16,247 nucleotides of DNA from Deinococcus fonticola (GCF_004634215.1 NZ_SMMH01000048.1:1-16247), one strand, 5' to 3'. Numbered from the stretch's first letter, positions 5,396 to 13,123 are shown. Translations and numbers: made by a program. Notes: generated from the letters alone by a model not told the origin.

Positions 5396-7922
5396 GAGGG
5401 AACGCAAAAGTATTGGAATGGGGGAAGGTGAAATCTCATTTGCTAAGCGTCTGAACCTCTGGGATATTCACGAGAACATCGGGGTCTTGAAAGATGGACG
5501 CCTGATGTACGGCTTCTATTTCGAGCCGCCCTCTCACCTGCATTACACTCCTGACAACCTTTTACAGCGTTCCAGTCGCCTCAAAGCCGTTTTTGACCTT
5601 GCTATTCCTGACGGCGAAATCATGTCCACTTACACCAGTTTGCGGGCCACGCACGAGGAAGCGGTTGCCGACATTCGCGGTTACGCTATGGCTTGCACCG
5701 ATCCGATCCTTAAAGAACTGACCCTACGCCGCGCCATGATGCTAGAGGAAAAAATCAGACAGGGCGAAGTATCGAACTGGCTTTTTTTCGCCACTGTGAC
5801 GGTCACACCACAAACAGGAGAACGTTTTTCAGTGGACGCCGCGCCCAATCCCCGAGAACTGAGCCGCGCCGTCGCTAACGCCCAGGCTCTACAAAGAGCC
5901 GCTGTCCAGCAGATGAAGGCCGCAGGCTTCCGAGCTGAGGCAATGAGCGGGCAGGACATTTTTGAAGAATGTTTTTTTTATCTCAATCCTGGCTGGCCGT
6001 TGGCCCCCCAGTTCATTCCTCTGGCCGAGCGCACCATTAACGCAGTCAGGCATGGTAAATCTGACCAGCAATCTCTACAGCGCCAACTTACCGCCAGTCC
6101 CGGCAACAATCTTGAAAGCGACTACTACATGGCGGGCGACAGGTATGTTGACGTGCTGAGCGTGGGCCGCTTGCCGGAGTACACCGAAACAGGCTACACC
6201 CGCGCACTTACCCAGGATTTGCACGGAACGTATTACATCGTCGTGCAGGCCCAGCGCGAGAATGACTATGACGTTAACAATGAGCTGGAAAAGAGCAAGA
6301 ACGATCTTTGGTCACGGGTAAAATCCCCTGGCGTGGTGCCGAGCGGCAAAGCCGTGAACAAGCTGGAACACGTCGAGCGGGCGCAGAAACTTGAAGGGCT
6401 GGAATCCCGCTTCAAGGCCAGTGTGGGTATCGTGTTGGTAGCCGCCTCTTTGGACGAGCTGGAACGCATGAAACGGCAGGCACGCGGCAACATGAGCCGT
6501 TTGCGGGCCGGGATGCCCATTGCTTACGGCTATCAGGCCGAGGCGCAGTATTTCGCCCTGATGCCTTTTAACGGCACGATGAGCGGCTTTATTTTCCAGC
6601 CGTATACCAGCAGCGTCATTGACCTGTTCCCCCCGGTATCCCCGTGGGGCGGGCTGAATGAAGGGGCCATTACCTACCAGAACCGCGACAAGTCGCTGAT
6701 TCGCTTTGACCTGTTCACCAAACAGACGATCACAGCCCACTTTGCGATTTATGCCCCCACCGGGAGCGGCAAAACTGTGCTCGTACAGTCGCTTTACATT
6801 GCTGAGCTGACCAAGTACCCGGACGCCGTATGGCTTGTCACCGACGCCAAACAGGATTTTAGCTACCTGTTTAAGAGCCTCAGCGACAGCGAAATTATTG
6901 TGTTCGGTTACGACTCTGATACCCGGCTCAACATTTTTGACTTGGGAGAAGATTCAGAGAAGAAACCCAACGGCGAAAAACTGGCCTCTCTATCAGCTTT
7001 TATCCGCATTTTCGTAGAGCCGCCAAGAGATGCCAGTGAGAAGGGGTACGAGGACGTAGCGATTACTGAAGGAATTATGGCGGTGTACGCGCAGTTCTCC
7101 CAGGAGGAGCGGCCACCCCAGATGAAAGACCTGTACCGGATGCTGAGTATCATCGAGAACTACGACGACGGGCGGCGCATGGAGGAGAAGGTCATCGAAG
7201 CGGCCCGCAGCGTGAGTATCCGGTTACGCAAAGCCATTGGGGAAAGCCCGGTAGCGCAGTTTGTTGATTGCCAGAGCAACCGCACTCTGAGCGCCCGCCG
7301 CATGTATTTCAGCACGGGCGGTATTCCAGAGGACGACGAGCTGATGAAGCGTGTTGCCAATCACATCATTAAAAACGCCATGTGGCAGGTCACGAAGAAG
7401 TACCCACGCGGCCTACCCAAGTTTATTTTCATGGACGAGTTCGAGAACCAGGTGCAGACCGAAGAAGAACTTGATGCCGTAATGCGAATGATGCGCGTAT
7501 TCCGTTCTTACGGCGTGAGCTTAGGCATTGGTACGCAGTCAGCGACGGCCAGCAAATATTTTGGCGACCTGAGAGACAGTTTCTCGCACCTGTTCATTGG
7601 CCGCTACAGCAAAGACGTTGCAAAAGACGTGGTGCAAACACTCTCTTTGCCGGAAGTGATGGCCGAGCAGCTCCCCACCTTGCAGAACGTCGTCGGAAAC
7701 TACAGCGAGTTTGCCCTGATGTCACAAATCGGCGGGCAGAACGAAGGGGGAGGGAAATCCGGTGACATTATCCAGTTGCGGGAAACGAAACTCACCTTAT
7801 GGCTGGTCAACTCCGGCCACCACGAAGTTGCTGAGAAAGACCGCTACGTTGCAGAAGTCGGCGGCAACATTTTGCAGGGCGTCAAAAACTTAGTTCAAGA
7901 CAAGTTTGGAGGGGAACTATGA
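5379..7922 (+). CDS. virB4: VirB4/TraC-like conjugation ATPase
   Basis: VirB4 is the conserved cytoplasmic ATPase that powers pilus assembly and substrate transfer. The 847-aa length is typical. The N-terminal half carries the VirB4 domain (AKRLNLWDIHENIGVLKDGRLMYGF). The C-terminal RecA-like domain has Walker A APTGSGKT at residues 459-466, Walker B FIFMDE with Asp686 and Glu687, and a downstream GIGTQSAT segment with the glutamine of the family's conserved motif. The start is GTG at 5379, preceded by GGAGG at 5370-5374, and lies inside the end of the VirB3-like gene. Its stop overlaps the next start as ATGA at 7919-7922. Both arrangements point to one translationally coupled operon. This is the firmest identification in the window. 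Confidence 0.93.
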   Translation: MFKSRKRERKSIGMGEGEISFAKRLNLWDIHENIGVLKDGRLMYGFYFEPPSHLHYTPDNLLQRSSRLKAVFDLAIPDGEIMSTYTSLRATHEEAVADIRGYAMACTDPILKELTLRRAMMLEEKIRQGEVSNWLFFATVTVTPQTGERFSVDAAPNPRELSRAVANAQALQRAAVQQMKAAGFRAEAMSGQDIFEECFFYLNPGWPLAPQFIPLAERTINAVRHGKSDQQSLQRQLTASPGNNLESDYYMAGDRYVDVLSVGRLPEYTETGYTRALTQDLHGTYYIVVQAQRENDYDVNNELEKSKNDLWSRVKSPGVVPSGKAVNKLEHVERAQKLEGLESRFKASVGIVLVAASLDELERMKRQARGNMSRLRAGMPIAYGYQAEAQYFALMPFNGTMSGFIFQPYTSSVIDLFPPVSPWGGLNEGAITYQNRDKSLIRFDLFTKQTITAHFAIYAPTGSGKTVLVQSLYIAELTKYPDAVWLVTDAKQDFSYLFKSLSDSEIIVFGYDSDTRLNIFDLGEDSEKKPNGEKLASLSAFIRIFVEPPRDASEKGYEDVAITEGIMAVYAQFSQEERPPQMKDLYRMLSIIENYDDGRRMEEKVIEAARSVSIRLRKAIGESPVAQFVDCQSNRTLSARRMYFSTGGIPEDDELMKRVANHIIKNAMWQVTKKYPRGLPKFIFMDEFENQVQTEEELDAVMRMMRVFRSYGVSLGIGTQSATASKYFGDLRDSFSHLFIGRYSKDVAKDVVQTLSLPEVMAEQLPTLQNVVGNYSEFALMSQIGGQNEGGGKSGDIIQLRETKLTLWLVNSGHHEVAEKDRYVAEVGGNILQGVKNLVQDKFGGEL

Positions 7923-8968
7923 ACCGCAGACAGAACCTGACGATCCTGACCGTGGCAGCCCTGAGCCTGAGCAGTCAAGCCGGGGCGAACGGTTGGGAGG
8001 ACTTGGGCAAAATCTTGTCGCAGGCGTGCAGTGCCGCCAACGGCGGCGCAACGAATGTTGGTGGAATCCCTATTCCGCTGGGACAGACCGGAGATAAACT
8101 CAAATTTCTCTGCCAGTTGCAACAAATTCACGGGTTTGTCAATGACAATGTACTGAACGGCGACTGGGAAAGTTTTGCTAAAGATATTGCAGGACAATAC
8201 ATTGGACGTTTGATTGGTGATGTAGGAAATAGCATAGATACAAGTGCTCTTAACACTGCTCTTACGAATATAAATAATTCTATGAAAGGGACTTATGCCG
8301 ACTTTCGTAAAGCTCTTTATGGAACAGCGATACAGACCCTACGCAATAATGGTGAGCTTCTGAATAAAGGCGCAGCTTCTGATAGTGTGGGCGGCTTGAC
8401 CAATCAGGCTATTTTGAATAATCCTACATTGCGACTTGCTGATCAGATTGCTGCTGCCGCAGACGTTTATGATGCCATGCAGGGTACAGAAAAAGCGTAT
8501 CATGCACAAAAGATTCAGTCAGAAGCTAAAAAGGCGATTGAAGCCAATCTCGCACAAGGTATGAGTAACGCTACAAGCATTATTGGAACTCCCGTTAGTG
8601 AAGGCACGGTAGACAAATACAATTCTCAGGCCAAAACTGCCATTAGTACGCGAGAGCAAGTAGAAATCCTGACCAACTTAACCGGAGAAGCTCTCAAAAG
8701 CAAGGCGACCAGCGATATAGCTATTCTAAACCAGCTCAGTGAAATGGTGCAGCAACAAGTGATGACTAACAATCAACTAATGATGCAGCGGAATAACGCT
8801 GACGAAGAAATTGCTACGCGCAGGCAAAAGCTGAACGCTGAGATTGAACAGGAGGCCGCTGATATGAAGATACAGGCAGCGCAAGCAAGCGCAGATGTGA
8901 CAGGCGCTTATAGTGCCATGAGCGGTTTTCTTGATACCAAAATCGAACTGAAGTCTGTGGGGCCATAA
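7919..8968 (+). CDS. VirB5-like exported helical protein
   Basis: VirB5/TrbJ proteins are periplasmic, minor pilus-tip components. This 349-aa product has a signal peptide (MNRRQNLTILTVAALSLSSQAGA, cleavage near 23) and is otherwise helical and soluble. There are two early cysteines (about 37 and 64) that could form a disulphide. A long C-terminal coiled-coil-prone stretch (roughly 265-325) is rich in Gln, Met, Asn, Glu and Ala, as seen in TrbJ/VirB5 proteins. The assignment relies mainly on position between VirB4 and VirB6 and on this architecture; no diagnostic motif is visible. The ribosome site TTGGAGGGG precedes the ATG, which overlaps the VirB4 stop (ATGA). GC content drops sharply inside the gene, from 63% in 7981-8040 to 32% in 8221-8280 by hand count. 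Confidence 0.6.
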   Translation: MNRRQNLTILTVAALSLSSQAGANGWEDLGKILSQACSAANGGATNVGGIPIPLGQTGDKLKFLCQLQQIHGFVNDNVLNGDWESFAKDIAGQYIGRLIGDVGNSIDTSALNTALTNINNSMKGTYADFRKALYGTAIQTLRNNGELLNKGAASDSVGGLTNQAILNNPTLRLADQIAAAADVYDAMQGTEKAYHAQKIQSEAKKAIEANLAQGMSNATSIIGTPVSEGTVDKYNSQAKTAISTREQVEILTNLTGEALKSKATSDIAILNQLSEMVQQQVMTNNQLMMQRNNADEEIATRRQKLNAEIEQEAADMKIQAAQASADVTGAYSAMSGFLDTKIELKSVGP

Positions 8969-8970
8969 TC

Positions 8971-10182
8971 ATGAAGAAATACACCACTTTGCTAACTGTT
9001 GCAGCCCTTATGTTGGGAAGTGTTGCGCTTGCGGCTGGAAATAACCCGCTTATTATGGTCAATCCACTCTCTATGGTGGCTGATGTAGATGGTAAATTGC
9101 GGGGATCAAATCTTTTTGCCGCAATTATGACACTTGCTACGAGCATAGCAGTCGTTGGATTCTTTGTTAAAATTTACGCCGCTGTTGGTAAGAATGTTAT
9201 GTCGGAAATCCGTGGCGTATTGGTTCAAGGTATTGGCGTAGCAATCATGCTTTCACTTAGCGGGACTATGCACTCCGCTCTCACTTCGACTTGGAATGAA
9301 GCATACAATGGTTCCAATGCTGCTTTTGCGGGAGTGTTGGGGCCGAAAATAGAAGATGCCAAAGTCCAAATGAACGGCATGATTGGGACTGTGGCATCCG
9401 TTAGCATAGCGGCCACCGGAGTAGGTGCAGTTGGTGGTGTAGTTACAAAGGCCGGAGGAGAAGCCGTAAAATCCGCCGCCTTAAAAGGTGCAGGCAACGT
9501 CGCCTCGAAAGCTCTTAGCCGAATCTCAGCCGGAGCAATGGCACTGTCTGGCTTTGGTGTCATGTATTCCGGCATCATTGCTATCGCTGCTTTTGTTGTT
9601 ATGATTTTGGGCTATCTCATTCCGTTGGTTATCTCTTTTACCATGTGGGGTCAGGTAGGGCCAATTTGGGCGGCTATTGGTAGTGGACTGGGAGCCATAT
9701 TCGTTGCTGCTTTCCTGCCGATGATTGCTTATAGTGCTATTGACTTAACATTTATTCGCTCTGCTGAACAAAGTCAGGTAGTTATTGACAATAGCTCTTT
9801 AGGAGAAATGTTGGGCAATGCTAATGCTGCTCTGGCAGAGGATATGTTTAACCAAACCATTGACAAACAGTTGAGCGATATGCAGCAATGCGCGGCGCGT
9901 CAACAAACTGATCCAACTGTAGTTTGTAACACGGACACCAGAACGGCAATACAAAAAGCATGGGAGAAGGTCAAAGGCTCGTTTAACATCGCTGGCGAAG
10001 CCTTCATTGCGGGCTTTCTGGATATTATGAAGAATGTTAGCCAATCTATTTTGCAGGTTATTTTTGCGGCTCTTTACTTCATTATTTCATTGGTGATTAT
10101 GGGCGCTATCGTCAATTTGATTGTGGGCATCTTAGGCGGAGCCGCTTCTTATGTTGGAGCTGTTGCTAAAGGTGGAGGCTGA
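8971..10182 (+). CDS. VirB6/TrbL-like polytopic membrane protein
   Basis: VirB6 proteins form part of the inner-membrane channel. The 403-aa product has a cleavable-looking leader (MKKYTTLLTVAALMLGSVALAA). It has hydrophobic segments at about 47-68, 83-100 and 140-162, a strong cluster from 190 to 260 (GIIAIAAFVVMILGYLIPLVISFTMWG.. GAIFVAAFLPMIAYSAIDL), and a final pair at about 355-397. The central cluster with a conserved-looking Trp/Gly stretch (MWGQVGPIWAAIG) is typical for VirB6/TrbL. A soluble loop between about 265 and 345 contains two Cys residues. The ATG lies two bases after the upstream stop, and the stop overlaps the next ATG (TGATG). The gene is AT-richer than its neighbours. Confidence 0.75.
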   Translation: MKKYTTLLTVAALMLGSVALAAGNNPLIMVNPLSMVADVDGKLRGSNLFAAIMTLATSIAVVGFFVKIYAAVGKNVMSEIRGVLVQGIGVAIMLSLSGTMHSALTSTWNEAYNGSNAAFAGVLGPKIEDAKVQMNGMIGTVASVSIAATGVGAVGGVVTKAGGEAVKSAALKGAGNVASKALSRISAGAMALSGFGVMYSGIIAIAAFVVMILGYLIPLVISFTMWGQVGPIWAAIGSGLGAIFVAAFLPMIAYSAIDLTFIRSAEQSQVVIDNSSLGEMLGNANAALAEDMFNQTIDKQLSDMQQCAARQQTDPTVVCNTDTRTAIQKAWEKVKGSFNIAGEAFIAGFLDIMKNVSQSILQVIFAALYFIISLVIMGAIVNLIVGILGGAASYVGAVAKGGG

Positions 10183-10703
10183 TGCGTTCGCGCATAACGG
10201 CGATTCTTCTTGGTGGATTACTGCTCACAGGGGGCGTACAGGCCCAGCAAAGCATCCCCCCTGTTCATCCTCAGTACACAGCCATGCTGGATGCCATGAG
10301 CGCCTCTGTCAAAGGCCGCGTACTGGTTTTTGCCCCCACAATTTCAGACCTGACTATGGCCGACATTTTGCGCCAGACTGCACTTGATACTATCCGCAAA
10401 ACGAATGTCAGAATCGTGACCATCCCCTACTATAACTACACCGCTAAGAGCGCGATTCTTGGACTCGCGCTTGCCAATGTGCCTGTGTATGAAGTCCAGA
10501 CCTCATCTATAGAGGCTATCGTGATTGTGGACAACCAAGGTTGGAGAGGACGCGGCTTAGGAACTCTTGCCAATCCAACCATGAAGCCTATGACCATAGA
10601 GGAGATAAATTCTATTTTAACGTGGTTTAAAAACGTCACCGCAAAGACAAAACGGATGAGCCAGGTTGAAGCCTTTACTCGAATCAAGCAGGTGCTTAAA
10701 TGA
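10182..10703 (+). CDS. Exported PLD-like fold protein without HKD motif
   Basis: The 173-aa product has a signal peptide (MRSRITAILLGGLLLTGGVQA, cleavage near 21). The mature part looks like one phospholipase-D half-domain: strand GRVLVFAP, helix MADILRQTALDTIRKT, strand VRIVTIPYY, a helix with LALANVPVYEV, then AIVIVDNQGWRGRGLG where PLD enzymes place HxK...D and GSxN. The catalytic His and Lys are absent, so hydrolase activity is doubtful. A helical tail follows. In plan it parallels the protein at 1361-1792. It is coupled to its neighbours by TGATG upstream and ATGA downstream, so it is an integral operon member in the region where virB7/virB8 usually lie. The role is unknown; a structural adaptor in the periplasm is possible. 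Confidence 0.65.
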   Translation: MRSRITAILLGGLLLTGGVQAQQSIPPVHPQYTAMLDAMSASVKGRVLVFAPTISDLTMADILRQTALDTIRKTNVRIVTIPYYNYTAKSAILGLALANVPVYEVQTSSIEAIVIVDNQGWRGRGLGTLANPTMKPMTIEEINSILTWFKNVTAKTKRMSQVEAFTRIKQVLK

Positions 10704-10960
10704 ATAGTAACCCTAGTATTGAAAATACCGCCATTGGAAAAATCGCTGGCCGCATGGGGCTTAAATTTAACCTCTACTACGCATTTCTGATTTTGCTTAA
10801 TGCTTTTGTCCTCATGCTGTGCTTTTGGGATGTGAAGGGGGTTGTACTGCTGATTCTGAGTCTTGGTTTCACAATGCACGTTCGCCTTCTTCTTACCCAG
10901 CGCGAGGAACAACGGCTGACCAACGAGCTGCTAGAAGAACTGACAATGAAGGCAAGGTAA
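10700..10960 (+). CDS. Small two-helix membrane protein of the T4SS operon
   Basis: The 86-aa product has two adjacent membrane segments (about 23-43 and 46-64) and a charged C-terminal helix (QREEQRLTNELLEELTMKAR). The ATG overlaps the stop of the PLD-like gene by four bases (ATGA), showing coupling. No family is recognisable. Its place between the PLD-like protein and the ATPase, and its cytoplasmic charged tail, would suit a membrane docking partner of the following ATPase; that is inference only. Confidence 0.65.
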   Translation: MNSNPSIENTAIGKIAGRMGLKFNLYYAFLILLNAFVLMLCFWDVKGVVLLILSLGFTMHVRLLLTQREEQRLTNELLEELTMKAR

Positions 10961-10964
10961 GACC

Positions 10965-11924
10965 GTGCTGTTCACTCAAGCTGAAATTGATAAGCGTATC
11001 CAGCAAGACTATGAAAAATTACTGCGAATTTTACCTTTTGATATTCGTAACGCTCTGAAACCGGAGATTGACGAAACGGAGGAGGTCAAAATCCGCTTTG
11101 GCCGACCACTGAAAATCAAGCATCATGGAAAGTGGCACACCTATCCAGACCTGACTATCGAGCAGCAGCACTTAACGGACTTCCGGGCCAGGATTGACCA
11201 TATCCGCGACGACAACCGCGCCGGGATTGACGGCACGGGCCACCGCATCAGCCGGATTCCGTCAGCCGACGGGAAAGGCACAGACGGCTTTAATATCCGT
11301 ATTGCGCGGTTTTATGTGGGTGTGGCTGAACTGCTCAGGAAGTGCGTGGAGATTCACCCCTCGATGTTGATTATGGGTTTGGCAGGCAAAGGCAAAAGCA
11401 CTTTGCTGCGCGATTACATCCGTATCTGCGCCGAGAAATACGATGCCAACCTGACGGTTGTAGACACCTCAAACGAGGTTGCAGGCGACGGACGCACGCC
11501 GCACCCCGGTATTGGAGAGGCTGACCGTTATTTCGTACCAGTGAAGGCTGAGCAGCACAAAATCATGCTGGAAGCTATTGCGAACAATTCAGCCCACCTT
11601 GTCGCCATTGACGAGGTGCAGACCCGCCTAGAAGCCGAGACAATTAAAGACCTCAGTGTGAAGGCTGATTTTATCGCCACCACCCACGGCGACAGCATCA
11701 CCGAAATTATCAAGAACAAGTCGCTGGAGCCGCTGTTTTACCCGGTTGCTCTATTCAAGTGGGGATTAGTGGTCAAAGACATTGGTGTGTACGAGCTTTT
11801 TGACTTGCAGCAGGCGGTGAAGGAAGTGAGCGAGGGCCAGGAACCCGTGCCTCTCGAAACGATTGACGCCCGGATGAATAAAGGCGGGAAGGTCAGCAAA
11901 GAGGGGGAGGAGGAGGCGGCTTAG
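10965..11924 (+). CDS. SpoIIIAA/Ycf45-type secretion ATPase in VirB11 position
   Basis: This 319-aa protein is a RecA-fold ATPase of the VirB11/GspE superfamily. Walker A is GLAGKGKST (138-146), with Lys144 binding phosphate. The segment DTSNEVAGDG followed by PHPGIG (167-184) is characteristic of the SpoIIIAA and Ycf45 (R3H-linked) families and is not seen in classical VirB11. Walker B is LVAIDEV with Asp216 and Glu217, and THG (240-242) corresponds to the His-box region. The R3H domain of Ycf45 proteins is not apparent; instead there is a charged tail ending EGEEEAA. The start is GTG 10965, four bases after the previous stop, with a weak AAGGT site. As last gene of the T4SS operon it most likely replaces VirB11 in energising pilus assembly or transfer. 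Confidence 0.8.
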   Translation: MLFTQAEIDKRIQQDYEKLLRILPFDIRNALKPEIDETEEVKIRFGRPLKIKHHGKWHTYPDLTIEQQHLTDFRARIDHIRDDNRAGIDGTGHRISRIPSADGKGTDGFNIRIARFYVGVAELLRKCVEIHPSMLIMGLAGKGKSTLLRDYIRICAEKYDANLTVVDTSNEVAGDGRTPHPGIGEADRYFVPVKAEQHKIMLEAIANNSAHLVAIDEVQTRLEAETIKDLSVKADFIATTHGDSITEIIKNKSLEPLFYPVALFKWGLVVKDIGVYELFDLQQAVKEVSEGQEPVPLETIDARMNKGGKVSKEGEEEAA

Positions 11925-12043
11925 CCAGGTTGGATTGCCCTTTCTTGTTCCAGTTCCCAGACCCTTTTCTTGACTTCTTTTTGCTGAGCCGAGCGGCCAG
12001 AATCAATTACCCTAAAGACCGGACGTGCAGGATGTTCCGGCTT
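11921..12043 (-). pseudogene. Possible gene remnant (no start codon)
   Basis: The minus strand is open for 40 codons between stops at 12044-12046 and 11921-11923. It reads like real protein: KPEHPARPVFRVIDS followed by a coiled-coil-prone segment QQKEVKKRVWELEQE. There is no ATG, GTG or TTG start, so it can only be the tail of a deleted gene or chance. The stop overlaps the stop of the ATPase gene on the other strand. Confidence 0.2.
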
Positions 12044-12045
12044 TT
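12016..12045 (+). terminator. Weak candidate terminator after the T4SS operon
   Basis: CCGGA (12019-12023) pairs with TCCGG (12036-12040). The flanking AAG/CTT can extend the stem around a bulged A, and TTTT (12042-12045) follows. It lies about 95 bases after the ATPase stop and no better hairpin is visible in the gap. Confidence 0.3.
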
Positions 12046-12117
12046 ACGTGGAAAAACCAGCCGCGCTACTCTACTATGTTATTAGCCTAGAACATAAAAA
12101 GAGAGGGAGTTACGCCT

Positions 12118-12381
12118 ATGACCACTACAAACCCGACAATCCAGCCGATTCTTAGCCGCCTAGCGCCACTCAAGCCTTACCTGGTTAAGACTTGGGCCTT
12201 TCTTTGCGCTGTATGGCGTGTGCTACGGCCCGTGCTGCCCATTGTGGGGGCCGCGCTGCTGCTCTGTTTGCAGGCGGTTTCTATGGTGTTTCTGGCGGTT
12301 CTAGGCGGAATTGGAGATGCGGGGAAGGCCAATAACTCCGAGCGGCAACGGGTGACGCGCCGCGAAATGGGGGAACGCTGA
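12118..12381 (+). CDS. Small membrane protein, unknown function
   Basis: The 87-aa product has two closely spaced hydrophobic stretches (about 22-37 and 40-63), an N-terminal polar segment and a basic C-terminal tail (SERQRVTRREMGER). GAGGGAG at 12103-12109 is the ribosome site. It starts a new unit after a 193-bp gap that contains the dyad TATGTT/AACATA (12075-12080 and 12091-12096). The stop overlaps the next start as TGATG at 12379-12383, so both are coupled. I cannot assign a family; an accessory membrane factor of the conjugative element is likely from location. Confidence 0.65.
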   Translation: MTTTNPTIQPILSRLAPLKPYLVKTWAFLCAVWRVLRPVLPIVGAALLLCLQAVSMVFLAVLGGIGDAGKANNSERQRVTRREMGER

Positions 12382-12635
12382 TGGACTTACTGTTACATTT
12401 CCTATTTGTGGCGATTCCAAAGGCGCTGTGCCTTGTCCTGACGCTGTACTTTGGCGCAATTACGCTAGGCATGTTGCTCAAGCTCAACACCCACAACAAG
12501 CGACTGGGTATGCCGTCGCTCAGCAAGGCCGAGCGCCAGGAAGATCAACGTCTTTCCATCATTCGCCGGAAAGACGTTTTTGAAATGGGCATCCTCACGT
12601 TGTTTTTCTTCTTCCTGCACCGGATCATTCACTAG
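12381..12635 (+). CDS. Small membrane protein, unknown function
   Basis: The 84-aa product has an N-terminal hydrophobic region (about 2-34, probably one long or two short helices). A basic cytoplasmic loop follows (KLNTHNKRLGMPSLSKAERQEDQRLSIIRRKD), then a C-terminal helix (MGILTLFFFFLHRIIH). The start is coupled to the preceding gene. Its stop codon shares the four bases CTAG (12632-12635) with the stop of the convergent DUF2726 gene. I do not recognise a family. Confidence 0.65.
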   Translation: MDLLLHFLFVAIPKALCLVLTLYFGAITLGMLLKLNTHNKRLGMPSLSKAERQEDQRLSIIRRKDVFEMGILTLFFFFLHRIIH

Positions 12636-13123
12636 AGATAGGTTCCCAGGGCCACTGCTAATGCCGAAGGACTTAGTTTATCTTCATTCCGAAAACGCAG
12701 CAGTGTCATGCCCGAACTCCGAAAAACTGTCTCTTTTACCGCGTCCCGGTATTTCTGCTCTGCCCGGTCATGGCTTGAACCGTCAAGTTCAATCCCCAGC
12801 ACCGGGCGGTAATTTTTGCGCTCACACACGAGGAAATCAACATGCTTGTCCTGAAAGCGTGAGTAGACGCCCCGGCGCTCATCCCCTTTGGCCGTGATGT
12901 AGAAAATGTCTTGCAGGCGCACATTGGGAAAGGCGACATAGGACGCAGGGAGCGCCTGCTTGAGCGTTTCGTAAAACTCACGCTCAGCACGGGAAAAGAA
13001 GTATTTCTTTGCGGCCACAGGAAGGGATTTAGGCGGGGTTTTCCGAGCGACGTTATTAACCGACCGCAGCAGGACAGCCGCAATAACAACACCCACAAGG
13101 AAAAGAATGATGCTCAGCGTCAT
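12632..13123 (-). CDS. Membrane-anchored DUF2726 nuclease-like protein
   Basis: The 163-aa product has an N-terminal membrane anchor (residues 3-20) followed by a DUF2726 domain (about 40-150). This family has a restriction-endonuclease-like fold. The core is visible: the RAEREFYETLKQAL helix, FPNVRLQDIF, KHVDFLVCE with Asp96, LGIELDGSSHD with Glu112 and Asp114, then the RDAVKETVFRSSGMTLLRFR helix-strand. These fit a PD-(D/E)xK arrangement, although the Lys of the motif is not obvious, so activity is uncertain. It is a single gene, convergent with the small membrane genes and divergent from the 425-aa gene with only 39 bp between the starts. There is no Shine-Dalgarno; TATGCT lies 11 bases upstream of the ATG, the same spacing as the TATGCT before the VirB10-like gene. 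Confidence 0.8.
   Translation of the reverse strand: MTLSIILFLVGVVIAAVLLRSVNNVARKTPPKSLPVAAKKYFFSRAEREFYETLKQALPASYVAFPNVRLQDIFYITAKGDERRGVYSRFQDKHVDFLVCERKNYRPVLGIELDGSSHDRAEQKYRDAVKETVFRSSGMTLLRFRNEDKLSPSALAVALGTYL

Noticed and set aside
6266..6740. Antisense frames (84 and 142 aa) within the VirB4 gene
   Set aside because: Shadows of the strongly supported VirB4 reading frame.
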